A DNA stretch of 64,000 nucleotides, taken from positions 33,243,632 to 33,307,631 of the forward strand of contig NC_060885.1 of the NCBI RefSeq assembly GCF_014805685.1. Reading direction: 5' to 3'. This stretch comes from Silurus meridionalis. Lineage: Eukaryota > Chordata > Actinopteri > Siluriformes > Siluridae. The notes under the pieces are model-generated. The model was not told the origin of the DNA. It ran no database searches and saw only the letters and a program-made list of their open reading frames with translations. The position numbers were made by a program, and so were the translations under genes. Below, in pieces: positions 49,897-63,149 of the stretch; position 1 is the first letter of the stretch, and each line of letters opens with the position of its first letter.

Positions 49897-50219
49897 AGAG
49901 CAATCACTGACTAAGGAGAATGGAAGCCAAACCTGAATCCAAAATGCTTGACATGTCAAACACACACACACACACACAGAGGCCTATGCTATCTTCTCTT
50001 ACATGTCCTCCAATTAAATAAGTCAGCTCAGATCCTGTGGCCCACACACACACACACACACACACGAAGAGCAATCACTGACTAAGGAGAATGGAAGCCA
50101 AACCTGAATCCAAAATGCTTGACATGTCAAACACACACACACACACACACAGAGGCCTATGCTATCTTCTCTTACATGTCCTCCAATTAAATAAGTCAGC
50201 TCAGATCCTGTGGCCCACA

Positions 50220-50252
<33 letters not shown>

Positions 50253-50315
50253 GAAGAGCAATCACTGACTAAGGAGAATGGAAGCCAAAACCTGAATCCA
50301 GAATGCTTGACATGT

Positions 50316-50346
<31 letters not shown>

Positions 50347-50483
50347 GCCTATGCTATCTTCTCTTACATGTCCTCCAATTAAATAAGTCAGCTCAGATCC
50401 TGTGGTCCACACACACACATGAAGAGCAATCACTGACTAAGGAGAATGAAAGCCAAAACCTGAATCCAGAATGCTCGACATGT

Positions 50484-50565
<82 letters not shown>

Positions 50566-50580
50566 CCTATCCTGTGGTCC
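49690..50580 (+). repeat. CA-rich minisatellite, five units of ~170-190 bp
   Basis: The core AGAGCAATCACTGACTAAGG recurs at about 49706, 49897, 50068, 50255 and 50422, followed by TGCTTGACATGTCA, a CA run, GAGGCCTATGCTATCTTCTC, CTCCAATTAAATAAGTCAGC and a second CA run. CA lengths differ among units; the last run (about 50486-50563) is the longest. It starts about 200 bp upstream of the tnfaip3 kappaB sites. Confidence 0.9.
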
Positions 50581-51192
50581 ATTGATTGACAACAGAAACG
50601 ATCTTTGTGTATATTTTCTCTAATAATTGTTCATGATTGATTGATTGATTCTCAAAACCCCATTCATGATCATTTTGTCTATTTACATGAAATATAAACT
50701 CTTTCATTCCTGATTTTTTTGTCACAGATTACACATAGCAGATTCAACCAGGCCAAAATATTGTGTGAGATATTATTCATTTGTCTTTACAGATCCTATA
50801 AACTATGACATATAAAAAAATCTCAATATAGTATAATATAGACTTGTTTTAAATGATTGTATGATTGTATGTAAAGCCCCAGCTGATCTACAGTATTACT
50901 TACTGTTGTATTGACTAAATCAGCTTCATTTAACATAATACAAATCTCTTTGTATTCATCAGAAAGTCCATGTCTTTACACTTCTCCGGAGAAATGATTG
51001 TAGGACTATTTAATTGTCTTACAGATTAAATTTTTTATTATAAGCATTCAAGAAAATATTCCTATGAACTCACCTACAGCTTTTGAATTATAGCCATAAC
51101 TATTTTTTGTGCTAGGTTCGAGTTTTATCAACAAACATGTCCAAAACTTCACACAGTCCTCCACCCTTGCGTTTTGAATGTGTACTTTTCTG

Positions 51193-51198
51193 GTGTGT

Positions 51199-51250
<52 letters not shown>
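51193..51250 (+). repeat. (TG)n microsatellite
   Basis: About 29 TG units with an early TATG interruption. Confidence 0.95.
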
Positions 51251-51253
<3 letters not shown>

Positions 51254-51627
51254 AGGAAATCAACATGTACATACCATCCAGTTTCAGTCTCCACATTCAG
51301 CACACAGGCATCTATGAAAAAGTCACTGTCCTGTATTCATCGCCTAAACTTTGTAAGTCTTGTACTGTCATATACTGCACAGCTCTGAAAATGGATCTAA
51401 ACTTACCTATGATTCACATCAATCACCTAAAACTTCACGTCAAGGGGAACTTCCCCAGAGCTATTCTCAGACAGACATGAAAAGAAAAAAAAAACATAAT
51501 GAGGTGCAAAAAAGTTTTTTCCACAGCCTAGCCTTCTCGAATATTTTCTCCTGATGGTTAGATTAAAATGATAACTGGCTCTGTTTCTGGAAATGTAAAT
51601 TGCTAGATATTTATACTTGCTACTAAC

Positions 51628-51701
<74 letters not shown>
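51628..51701 (+). repeat. (TTTA)n microsatellite
   Basis: About 18 perfect TTTA units. Confidence 0.95.
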
Positions 51702-51704
<3 letters not shown>

Positions 51705-51889
51705 ATCTATGTTCCAAAAAGGAAATCAAGCTAATAAAAAAAAACTATAGTATAAGTCATGGTATGACTACAAGGGATGTTACACAGGGTTGTCCAAAGA
51801 TGTGGAATCTTTAGGAGTTTGGAAATAGTGTTCAAGAAACTTGAAAATTAAACCATTTAGTACTGTCTTGACAATCAAAATAGACCCAA

Positions 51890-51903
51890 GCGCCATCTAG
51901 TGG
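51890..51903 (-). promoter_or_regulatory. Candidate CTCF site (perfect core), upstream of tnfaip3
   Basis: The minus strand reads CCACTAGATGGCGC, a 14 of 14 match to the CTCF core, facing the forward site at 36321-36334 across tnfaip3. Confidence 0.6.
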
Positions 51904-53424
51904 ATATGTAGCGCAAAACTCTATTATTGAACCGTCATTGCAGGGATTGATGCTCTTTATGGTCCTGTATAATAACATTAAAAAGGATTGTTTTTTTGAT
52001 GGTTAATGATTTATTATAATAACGTTTAAAAACAACAATAATTATAATTACCACCACTGTTATTTTTTAATTCTTCCTAATGCATTTTGGGCCATGTAGT
52101 CTGATGATTTACTTAAAAATATAATAATAATTACTTTTATTTTCAATACACAACTACTTTTTGACTTCATGGTTCTACTTAAAATTTTGTCGCAGTCAAC
52201 ATACTTTCCTAAGTTCTGTACTTTGCATTTTAAAAAGGTTTGTCTGTAAAAAGTGAAAATAATTTCTTCATAGTATATTCAATGTCATTCTGGGAAACTG
52301 GCGTTTGGTCTCATTTGTTTTGTTTAAAAAACAAAAAAAGGAGGTAATGCTAAAATGGCTAAACTGATTTTCTTTTAACAATCAAGCTACAGAAGTGTAA
52401 AGTAAAAAACACCACGATTTAGTGTACGTCTGATCCACTTCATTGTATGCGAATTCAGCAGGAAAAAAAAAGTCACCATGTTGAGAACTTCTCATTCTTT
52501 ATTAAGTTATTTCTATTGATTACTACCAAAAGCTACAGAAGGGACAAGAACTATAAGAAAACAAGAAGTATTGCTAGGAAACATGACATTGGGGCAGTGT
52601 GGAAAAAGAGACCTGGAAGAATACAGGAAACATGACTCGTAATCAGTTACAGGAATGTGTGTATATGATCATATAATGCTGCTGGTCCATTCACACCTGA
52701 GAAAACTCGCGGTGTCCCTACTGAAGTCTATACACATTTCTTGAAACTGATATCTCATAGAACTGGGAGGGATATTTACAGATGTGGGGGATTTTCTGGA
52801 TTTTCCTTATAAAAAGATGACAAATGACACCCAACCCAGTTGTATTGTTCTCCATAAGAGAAAGAAAGGTAAAAGAAGAAAAAAAACGTGTGCAAGCTGC
52901 CATTTTTTTTGCGAAAAAAATAATGTTATAGTTATACAAAGTTACTCTCATATATAAATATATATATTATACACAAAAGCACTGTCCTGTACTAGAATAA
53001 ATGTTTGCTTGCTAATGTCCCTGGGCAATCCCAAGGGGTTTTAAAAATACAGGTACTTTTTGCCATTCTTCTAAAGAGAGACTGAGAAATTGAAACTGGT
53101 TCTAGTTGTAAACATTGGACTTGGTATTTAGACTCTGTTTTTTGAATGTTTTATGTTAAATCTGGAGTCAATCTTAAGAACATTGGATTTAAGTGGGAAT
53201 ACATTCTGGATGGGATACACTAAAGTGTAGACTGTATGGCAGTAGAAGGAGACCAAGAAATCTATGAATTTGAATATGAGGTGCTGAAAAACTATACAGA
53301 CTGTGAAAAAGGCTAATGATCAAACCTGGTAACATTGGGCACAGATAAAGCAGTTATAAAGTTGTATAAAAGAGTGTATAAAAGAGTGTGCCTGTAAGTT
53401 TATTCCTTATAATTTTAAGTTTAT

Positions 53425-53515
53425 TCCTAAAGAGCGAACCCTGTGGTGACTACGGCAAGGAAAAACTCTGAGATGACAAGAGGAGGAAACCTTGAGAGAG
53501 CCTTATGATTAATAA
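53425..53515 (-). repeat. LINE 3'-tail fragment (minus orientation)
   Basis: GACTACGGCAAGGAAAAACT and GAGGAAACCTTGAGAG are the reverse complement of the tail seen at 55600-55670 (AAGGTTTCTTCCTTG, AGTTTTTCCTTGCCAC). So this copy is inverted relative to that one. Confidence 0.7.
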
Positions 53516-54181
53516 ATACTGATAATTAGTATCAAATAAACATTTCTATTTTACAATTTTAAATGAATAATAGATAAAGGAGCCCAGGAACACAAGGCAG
53601 GAACCTTTTTTTTGTTTCTGGTACTGAATATCCTGAGCAAGAACACATACATACATACATACATCAAGTATATTCATGAACAATTAGTCACATTAGTCAA
53701 AACGTGTTTATACGATTTCTCTGGTATTCACTATACTGGGATAAAAGCATGGTTTCATCCAAACATCTCTATTACTTAAAAACATGTTTGGGTGTCCTTA
53801 TTGATGTCAGCACATGGGCTTTTAAACTATGAATATATTTGGATCTGTTGCTGTCGTGATCATTTGGATGCTTCAATATCAAAACTGCTATTAAAAGGGT
53901 TCACGAATCTCATGAATACGTTTTTCACTGCTTGTGAAATGAAAATTATTTCATTTTAGTTTTGCTCATATTGGTTTTATGGCTTGTACTGTAGTTCCCA
54001 GTCTTAATTAAAGTGGTTTCAAATGAAACCAAATCAGAGTTAAATAACAGTAAGGTGAAGTGTCCAGGGTTAGTTTTCTGGGTTATTTTTTTTTTCGCTT
54101 CTCACTATTTGATGCAGAATTATTAATGGTTCAAAAACTTTAAATAAGGAAGTAAGACTGAAACCTGGAAAGTCACAGACT

Positions 54182-54185
<4 letters not shown>

Positions 54186-54226
<41 letters not shown>
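54186..54226 (+). repeat. (CA)n microsatellite
   Basis: About 20 CA units. Confidence 0.95.
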
Positions 54227-54228
<2 letters not shown>

Positions 54229-54614
54229 CTTAATGAGTGCAAGAAATAAAAAAATATTGGCTCTAACTAATAGCATTAAAAATAATAATAATCAATAATA
54301 ATGTTATTTCAAGTACTATAAATTTCACATTTATTATTTATTAAAAAATTGGCAAAAATATTTGAGCTGATATTCAAGAAATCAGATAGGAGGTGTGTTT
54401 TGACTAGCCAGCATTAAACTTATTTAGATTATGGCTTTTTTTTTTCCTTTCTGAATACAATCAGAAATTTTTCTTACCTGTATTCTTGTTAAAAATAAAA
54501 GCAAACAGGTGACCTTTTGTTTTCTTATATTGATGAAATCATGTCTTGCCTTAATGAGCTCACACAATCCAAACCATGATTCACATTCACTTACTCACAT
54601 TCAAAACATCAACC

Positions 54615-54795
54615 TGCAGAAGTGGAAGCTAAATGGTTAAGATATTGGAGTTCATGGAGTTTATGAGTTCAAATCCCAGTGCTGCCACTGCTGGGCCCTT
54701 GAACAAGGCCCTTAAACCTCATATTCCCCACTTTTAGTTAGACATAAGGTTGTTAGGCATAAGGGATGAGCTTCACCCATCAGTAGAAACTACTG
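54615..54795 (+). repeat. tRNA-derived SINE
   Basis: AGCTAAATGGTTAAGATATTGG is the A-box region (near 54628), GAGTTCAAATCCCAGTGCTG the B-box region (near 54666). The body TGCCACTGCTGGGCCCTTGA and CAAGGCCCTTAAACCTC is characteristic of a common teleost SINE. It sits immediately 5' of the LINE fragment. Confidence 0.8.
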
Positions 54796-54799
54796 CTAA

Positions 54800-55790
54800 C
54801 TACTTACAAAACACTAAATGGTTTGGCTCTCATGTATCTTTCTAGTCTTCTAACACGCTACAATCTGTCACGCTCCCTGAGATCTCAAAACTCTAAGTAG
54901 TTCCTAGAATAGCAAAGTCGACTAAAGGCGGTAGATCATTCTCACATTTAGCTCCTAAACTCTGGAATAGTCTTCCTGACAGTGTTCGGGGCTCAGACAC
55001 ACTATCCCAGTTTAAGTGCAGATTAAAGACGAATCTTTTTAGTGAGTTCTACACATAACACACATCACATCATAACCTTGTGCTCCAAAACATCTGATCA
55101 CATGCACATTATCAACTTGTGCTGTTAATATCATGAACAGCAGCTACGCTAATTCCTCTCCACTGCTTCTCTTTCTCTCCCCATCCTGAGGCATCCTGAG
55201 GTTGCTCCAGCCCCAGTCACGTCCCACCTCATGAAGATTGTGGACATTTAAATAAGTAGATGCCTGCAAACATCCTGAACCATCTAGAGACGTACCAGTG
55301 CCAATTGGATCCCACTTCATGTGGAGTTTGGACCTCCTGGAGTATTTAAAGGCTCTGGCTTGGAGAAGCTGGTGTTGGATTTATGATGATCGCAAATGTT
55401 GAGCTATTTTATGAGCTGCTCAGTAGCTCCTAGTTTTATAACCACAAATGACTGTATAAGACTGTAGAAAGAACATCACTCATATTCTTACATTCCAGTT
55501 CTCATGTTAGTTCTCACTCTCCAGTGTTCTATAGTGTTTAAAGACTATAATCACACTCTTGATGTCACCCAAATGAGGATGAGGTTCTCTTTTTGAGTCT
55601 GGTTCCTCTCAAGGTTTCTTCCTTGTAACATCTAAAGGAGTTTTTCCTTGCCACAGTCGCCACGGCTGCTCATTGGGGATAAATACACACTATTTAACTT
55701 AACTTTTAAAATTCTGTAAAGCTGCTTTGAGACAATGTCTGTTGTGAAAAGAACATATATAAGAACTATAGAAATAATCTTGACTTGACT
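54800..55790 (+). mobile_element. Non-LTR retrotransposon 3' end (RT C-terminus and tail)
   Basis: The plus strand encodes MYLSSLLTRYNLSRSLRSQN, then in another frame LAPKLWNSLPDSV and SQFKCRLKTNLF, the C-terminal end typical of L2/Rex-type reverse transcriptases. A 3'UTR follows with GGTTCCTCTCAAGGTTTCTT, AGTTTTTCCTTGCCAC, TGTAAAGCTGCTTTGAGACA and a short CTTGACTTGACTTG end. Stops and a frameshift break the frame; the endonuclease and catalytic RT part are missing. The clade is a best guess. Confidence 0.75.
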
Positions 55791-55799
55791 TGTTTTCAT

Positions 55800-56100
55800 G
55801 TAAGAGTTGATTATTGGTCTAAAGTTTAAAAGGTGGTATTTCACAGTCAGTTATTTCCAGATCATGTGCTTTCCTGGCAGTATCTACTCTCTTATTGCCA
55901 GTCAAACCAATGTGACTTGGAACCCAGCCAAATATAATAATAAAGTCTTCCTTCTTTAAATAATCAAATGTAGTTAAAGTTCCAGCAATTATAGGGTGGT
56001 CAGTTTTTACAGATTGAAGTGCATGAAGACAAGACAATAGAAAATGTGAAAGTTCTATTCTTGAACCTTCTGAATATTTTCCAAAACAAGTAGTAACTGC
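55800..56100 (-). mobile_element. I/Nimb-type LINE RNase H fragment
   Basis: The minus strand encodes LHALQSVKTDHPII, then IIIFGWVPSHIGLTGNKRVD, the end of the RNase H domain found in I-clade (Nimb-like) retrotransposons: WVPSHxGLxGNxxVD. The open frame covers 56037-55819. It abuts the opposite-strand LINE tail. Confidence 0.7.
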
Positions 56101-56203
56101 TCAGTTGTATGAATGAGATCATTGTAAGTCACTCTGGAAAAGAAGAACATCTGCCAAATGCTGTAAATGTAAATACTGGATTTGAGGTTGTGTCTCTTTT
56201 TTG

Positions 56204-56217
56204 CCAGCAGAGGTCAC
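56204..56217 (+). promoter_or_regulatory. Candidate CTCF site (13/14)
   Basis: CCAGCAGAGGTCAC, one mismatch (T for G at position 11) to the CTCF core. It lies next to a dispersed repeat, so it may have come with a mobile element. Confidence 0.3.
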
Positions 56218-57164
56218 CCTTCTCCGTAATCAAACTCTATTCTCAGAGAATATCACTGCATCACTTAGTTCTTGTCGATCCCATACAGAGTACTTTCATC
56301 GTTCGATATCGATATACTATCTCCGGTATTTTTTAAAACTGTTATTGCTAATGTTAAATAATTAATAATGGGCTGTACTTCACTTAAAAAATAAATGTAT
56401 CAATTGAAGAAACCGTTCACAAAATATAATCCGTTATTCAGTCCATATTTATACCCAGGTTGGATCGATATTTTAATGTGAATATCAATTCTATACATCA
56501 CCAGTATCAAAATTATCGACACTTAAAGATTCATACAACCATCCTCAAACTGAGGACTGGTGACACTCCGACACAACACGAAGTCTTGCGAAATTTTATG
56601 TGCATTATCTACACCTTTGCCTTGCTTTACTCTTTTTTTTACCTTTTAGATTGGCCATTTGGACTGTGCTGCTTTTATCTTCTCTTTGGTTACTCGTTTA
56701 TTCGTTTGTGTACTTTGAATTGTGGATCTTTTTCTGTTGTAATAAATCTCCACAAACGAGTGTTAGTGTTACCCGAGTGTTACGCTCACATGGCCCACTA
56801 CTGGTCCACCGTGCACATTTGACCTTTTACACATTTTACATTTTACACATGTAAAGCAAATTAGAGTGTCAGAAAAACCCTACACACCCAAACACACAGC
56901 GAACAAAAAGAGCCTTTCTGATGAAATTTATACCCGAAATACTGTCATATAACACCACACGGTCATGCAGTTATATGTGCCACTTATCATTATTATAATA
57001 ACCCCCCCCCAAAAAAAAAAAAAAATTTTGGTTCTTAATATCAGGAAATGGAAACTTCAGTAGTAATAAGTTCATCATAAATAACAAGCAACTAGAAATG
57101 TTCATAGTCATCAGGTTTAATATTGAGAACCTGTGATTTAGTAAAATATGCTACCAAGGAAGTG

Positions 57165-57178
57165 CCTCTAGGTGGCAG
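57165..57178 (+). promoter_or_regulatory. Candidate CTCF site (13/14)
   Basis: CCTCTAGGTGGCAG, one mismatch to the CTCF core, in non-repetitive AT-rich sequence. Confidence 0.4.
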
Positions 57179-57676
57179 CAAAGATTTAAAAATATTGAAA
57201 TATTTATACGGAATATAATTAGTAGACTGTCAATGTTTTAGCATGTATATGTAACTTAAGTTACTCCATTTAAACATAAAAAAATGCATAAAATTTTAAT
57301 TTTATAAGAAAATTCAGATTTTGAATGATCAGATCAATATGATCTCAATAATCAAATGTTAGGTACAATGACTAAATAGTTCACAGTCAAAATCAATCAT
57401 TTATTTACTTATGTAACATAAAGATGATCAGCAAAATGTTAAGTTCAATAGCTCAATGATTTAATAGTAAAAGTAGAGTTCAATAGCTAAATGGGAGTCT
57501 TATGTTAAATTCATTAAATAGAAATTTTATAGATGTTTGAGCTTAATTTATTACAGCAACATGTATAAAAAGCTACACAAGGCCATAATTATATTATTAT
57601 AAATGAATAATAATAATATAAATTGTACATTATAAAATAAAATACAATTATTCAATGGTTTAGTCAATTATTTAAT

Positions 57677-57680
<4 letters not shown>

Positions 57681-57740
<60 letters not shown>
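57681..57740 (+). repeat. (TG)n microsatellite
   Basis: About 30 TG units. Confidence 0.95.
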
Positions 57741-57741
<1 letters not shown>

Positions 57742-58899
57742 TGAACAGAAAATCCAGGGTCAACCCCTGGAATCAAATGTTGACCTGAAAATGAATGAAT
57801 AAATAAATGATTTACACCATAAACATTGAGCCAGTGACTGGAATTCAATTTTACCCCATGCTATATCGTTAACTGGCATTTAATGTGTCAAACTCGTTAA
57901 GCGGATTTACATAAAGCCTTACATGAAACTCTACCAAAGCAGCGTTTGATCCTTCAAAACAATCACTGCATCGTGTTTTTCTGTTTCATACTTATACAAT
58001 TTATTTTGTGTGCTGCATTTGAAAAATGTCCAGAATAATAAACCTTGTAGAGAATACTTGCGATTGTTTATCACTAAAGTCTGATTAATTATAATTTTCT
58101 TATATAGGGCTTGAAAAGTGACAATATTATTTGAAATGATGAAGAATCTAACGGGAGTTTAGCACGTGCCTCTCATCGTCGTGGTCGAGGCTCCCCAGAT
58201 GTGAATGAGTGTGAATATTTGTGTTCTTAGTAGTCTGTGATTTCCAGCAATATCCTCAACCTGAATTAAGTGGTTAATGCAGATAAATTAATAATTATTG
58301 CATAGATATTGGCATGATGCATATTTACATTCATAATAAAAATAAAAAAATCATAATAATGTCTACTGATTTAATTGCCTCAATCAGACAAGTTAGTATT
58401 TTTATTTGTAGAAAAAAGACATAATTCCCAGAGGCAAGACGTGAAATGATGTTACATTCCTTGTAATTAAATGTAATTGTAATTAATGCAGAAATGTTGA
58501 AATTCATTGTTAATCAATAAATCTTTTATGAGCTGATTTATTATCTTTGTATGATACAGTATCGCATGAACGATTATATTTTAATATTAATTAATAAACG
58601 AGTCCAGGAATAAGAGGCAGAAACCAATTTTTTAGGAACCAAGAATCAATTTCTGTTTCTGGGACTGAATATCCCGAGAAGGAGACCTGCTGGAAATGAT
58701 TTGTTTTATGATTGTTAGTTCTTAATTTATTAATAAGTAAAGCATAATAAGAAAATACTGGAATGTATTTCTAGGCTTGTTGGTTAATTGTCTTGATTGT
58801 GGCAAATGCTTCTGTTTCTGCACATTGATTAACATCCTTTATTGCTTAATTTACTACTTTCTTTGAAAGTTTTGGAAAAAAAATGACTATTTGAAAAAG

Positions 58900-61800
58900 T
58901 TAATTTTTTTCTTCTTCAAGGCATTAAAATAAACAAAAAGACAAAAATGTGATGAAACATTAAGGAGGACTGATTGTCTATTTATACAAGTGTTTTAAAC
59001 CTGTTGTATAAATATGTTTTTTTATTATTATTATTTTTAGGTGGTCAGCGTAAATGTTTTGTGTGTTTTGGGACTTCGGTTAAGTTTGTTTAATGCTGCT
59101 ATTTTTATATTGTTTGGTCTTTGGATTTTCTCTTGTTAAAGGAAATGATAAATATCTTTAAAAATAATACACAAGCTACAGTGCTTGGAATGAGGGTGGG
59201 TTGGGGTTCACGACTGTGCTGACTGTAGAGAACTCAAGAGAATTACTCGGGTTCATCCTCAGGAGGTGGTTCTCTGAATATTCTGTTGTACAGTACTAAT
59301 GTTTATTAGCTTGCCATAAACCAGAAACCGTGTTCAACAAATATGGCTGCATTTTTTCTTTATGAAATATTTGTTGTCAGATCAAAGCAGGCCAAAAATA
59401 TAAACAATGCATTAATCAGAAAGTATTTTATGTTCTGATTTCTTCACCATTACCTTCAATCAGAATAAAAGTGGGAGGAAACGTCTCAGTCCTCTTGGGA
59501 AAGGGCTTTTATTCCCAGTTCTGCAACCCCCCGGAGAAGTCAGAATTCAGAAGTTGTCCCCTGATGAACTTGCACTTAAATCACATGGTGCCTCGGGAAC
59601 TCTGAAGCAACATGCGCTTATATTTTTCAGCAAACCTTTGAGCTTTCAGGGGAGACAAAAGGGAAGTGCAGACACGGAGTGGAGAGTGCAGAGACGTGCA
59701 GAGTGAAGCAAGCCACTTCTCAAGGCCAGGGGCCAGGGGCCGCATGACAAAGAGGCCCCTGTGCAGAGGGCTGCCTTCCCCTGGAGAGAGAGTGGCGCTT
59801 CTGCCCAGCGGGCTCCTTATGCTCGGTGTGGAGGAGGAGGAAGAGGAGGGGCAAGTTTGTGTGTGTACATGTGTGTGTGTGTGTGCGTGTGTTTAAAATA
59901 GGACTGAAGAAGCATATATATATATATAATGTATTTATTTATTTACCTATTTATTTTGCATGTATGTCCATCACACTAGAGACTAGTCAGGTGCAGTACT
60001 GAGCACATCCTCCTGCAGGCGCTAGTGAGCAAGAGAAGAACAAGAGGGTGGTGTTTAAAGGACAGAAGCCAGGCCAGTGGGACATCCCATCACTCTCTCC
60101 ACACTTCTGCTGTCACTTTCTTTGTACAGCAGCGTTACTCAGACTCACAGCCACAGGTTCCTAGGTAACTGGGTGTGGGTGTGGGTGTGTGTGTGTGTGT
60201 GTGTGGCGCCGTTGGGGCGTCGGTCCAGCTTTGTTCACATCAGAACAGAATCGGGGTATCAGTCAATGGCCCTAGACCACTTTATGGAGCGAACTCAAGA
60301 GAGAAACTCGAGCACCACTCAGTTCTAATTCTCAGTTTCAGGAAGGGGCATGTGTCTTTAGTGTAACTCTGAAAAGTGAAGACATATTTACAACAATCCT
60401 TAAAGTAAATCTGCAAATAAAGATGATTTTTATTATTTAATTTATATATATTTTATTTGTTAAGGTAGATTGGATTAAAAATAAATGCAATATCTGTGTA
60501 TTGTGAAATTAGAAAGAAAGTGAATGTTTCAAGTGGAGATTTTAGAAAGAGTTTCAGATTATAAAGTTTAAAACCTGTTGCCTACTTTTATATTTTTTTA
60601 AATTTCAGTCCTTCTGTTTAGATTTGATTTTTTCTGCATATTTATATAGAAATCATATCTCACTGTTGCCAAAGCATATACAAATGCAGCTTGATGAGAG
60701 AAAAGAAAACACCTTAAATGTATTCGGGAGCCTCATGCTGTGCTTTTAAATGTGTACTTTACTTTCCAGTTATAACTTTCCTAGTAATTAGTTCGCTGAA
60801 GCTCACATCGTGCAGTTGTATGGCATTCCTTTGCAAATGAGACATCTTACTGATCTCTCCATGTTCTCATATGAAGTGTTTTATTCGCCTACTTTCTTTG
60901 AAAGGAACTCAGTAGAATTCGTCTTTAAACTCAATCTTGAAGATTTGAAAGCTCTTCGGCGGTCACCGTAATGAATGATTGTGGACGACGACGGATGTTG
61001 AGGAACGTCGCTGAGATAACCGAATACACTGACGATGATTTACAATGAACCAAGGTGTCTCGAGAGTTTATTGTTTTTCGCATCTCTCAGCCTTATTTTA
61101 ATGCCTCGTTAGGGCAATGGGAGGCCGTGGGCCACTGGCTCCGGACACTGCGGAGAGCCAGGTTCCAGAATGCTGGGTATATCAGTGACCCATCGTCCCC
61201 TCCTTACCCATCACCCCCTCCCTGGCCATCAGGTCAACAGTTGGTCCCAAGAGCCAAAGTGGCTGGGCTTTCTGCCAGTGTCAAGAGGCTCTGTCTGAGA
61301 TTGTCCCGGGGTAATTAAGCAGGGGACGCGGGTCAGTGTAGACAAATAAATCATGCCTATAGTCCAAACAGTGACGCAGAATGCCTCCGAATGAGCAAAA
61401 ACAAGAGCCGCCTCATGCCTGTTATCGCCTGGCTTGAGGTCCATCACTATCCTTCATGTTCCATTCCCTTCCCCAAAGGGAAAAAAAAACAGCGAAGGAG
61501 AGTGAGCTTTGTGTGAGATCAAACGCTGTGCAAAGGGACATGGGCTTTAATTGTTCCGCTTTATTTTTAAGATAAAGGCAGTCCGGGCATCGTTTTAGTT
61601 CCTCTTTCTTTGGGAACAAAGCAGATTATTGCTAAGAGAACACTAATTGCTGGTTGAAGGATGATTAAAGTTAATAGCATTAGGGAAAGAAATGACTACT
61701 AATCAGAAAGTGTACACAAGCACTGTTTTTTATTATGGCAGAATAAACAGTCAGTGTGATCGACTAATGCTCTGGAGGAGGCGTCTTAACTAAAGGACGG

Positions 61801-63149
61801 GAATAACGCTTTTCGACGTTGACACAACAATCGGATAACTAGCCGCTAACCACATATGTGAACCGCAGTAAAAAAAAAAATTGGGGGCATTTTTGGGAGA
61901 TCTGTCTTTACCCAATTGCAATATTCTTATATCTAAATGTGATATTTAAATCTTAGCAGTTTTATTGTACTGCCCTTAACCCATTCTATTAGGTTTTTAT
62001 TTTTAGAGGTTAAAAGGAGAAATGCCGATCATTTAAAAAAAATCTTATTTTTTTTTTGTTAACTGGAATCCAGCGTTTGTTTATTAAACTCGTCCATTCT
62101 CGTCTTATTGTACTAAATGTGCTCGAACGATGGGGTGTTCAATAGTAGCTTAATGATTCATTAAGGCTGAATAATGCAGAGGAAACAATAGAGAATAAAG
62201 ACTCTTTTTTGCCCTCTGTTTAAAACCCTCTCCAGGTCCACTGTGCTTCTTCCTATGTCGTACTTCTAATGGTTAATGCTAGGAGGTGGGAAGAAACGGA
62301 CGACCCTATACCATGTCAAATTGCCCTTTCTCTCCAGGGTCAGGACATTCTGTCTGGGTCCACTTGTGTCTTTTCCTCAGAAGTTTTCCCCCATTCATGG
62401 AGACAATATAACTGTCAGTCTGAGCAACAGTTCCTGTTTCCACTGGCTCCACAACTCACAGGGTTACACAATATTTCACAGCACCAAACAATTGCCTGTC
62501 TGCCCGGGCTAACCATATGGTTACTATGGGGCACAATATTGACACACATCACTAATTATACATAAAAAAATGCCGGATTTGGAGGAGGAGAAATGATACA
62601 CACGCCAAGAAGGTGAGACGCTGCTCTTACTCTGTATTATTCGTTTACTTTCAATGTTTTTGTGATTGAAGCCTGAATATTGCATTTATATTTAACATGT
62701 AAACCAGCCTGTTATACCGTTTTACATTCATAAATTAACATCTTTTTTAATTGGAGAATTCATTATTAAAGATAGCAGGATTAATTTTTTCTTAATATGT
62801 TTTTTTAATCGTTCTGATACCTGTTTACAAACTACGAGGCAATCTGCAGAACTGTCTAAGCTCATTTCGAGACATTAGATTGCCTCAGTAAGCATAATAA
62901 TTTCCGATTGCCTGCTGTACTGTGAAATTGTCACATTAGTTTTTAATTAGGTTTAAAAACCTTGTGCATGATTACGTTTGTTTAAGACAAAAACACAAGA
63001 TTTGAGAAGAAGAAAAAATAGGAAGCATCTCTTAACAACAGGTTTGCAGGAGAATGCTCGAATAGCTGAAGCCAGGAAACAACTTATTATTTAGTCTTTC
63101 TTGTGGGAGGAAAAAACGAATATTTTACGCATAAATTTTAAAGCGAGAA

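Larger units (their letters stand above)
50581..53420. other. Gene-free interval
   Basis: No gene recognised. Holds a TG run (51193-51250), a TTTA run (51628-51700) and a CTCF-like motif; the open frames here are repeat-driven or have no recognisable domain. Confidence 0.5.
56218..58900. other. Gene-free AT-rich interval
   Basis: Open frames near 56.46-56.85 kb have no recognisable domain. The rest is AT-rich with a TG run and short repeat remnants (near 58195). Nothing else supported. Confidence 0.5.

Noticed and set aside
49690..50580. CRISPR-like pattern of repeated core and variable runs
   Set aside because: Units of 167-191 bp with CA tracts between, in vertebrate DNA with spliced genes; it is a minisatellite, without spacers or cas genes.
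50091..50585. 164-codon open frame
   Set aside because: Translation of the CA minisatellite (HTHTHT blocks with a repeated peptide).
56460..56854. Overlapping 84- and 120-codon frames (possible membrane protein)
   Set aside because: Hydrophobic stretch arises from T-rich sequence; no splice context, homology or domain could be recognised.
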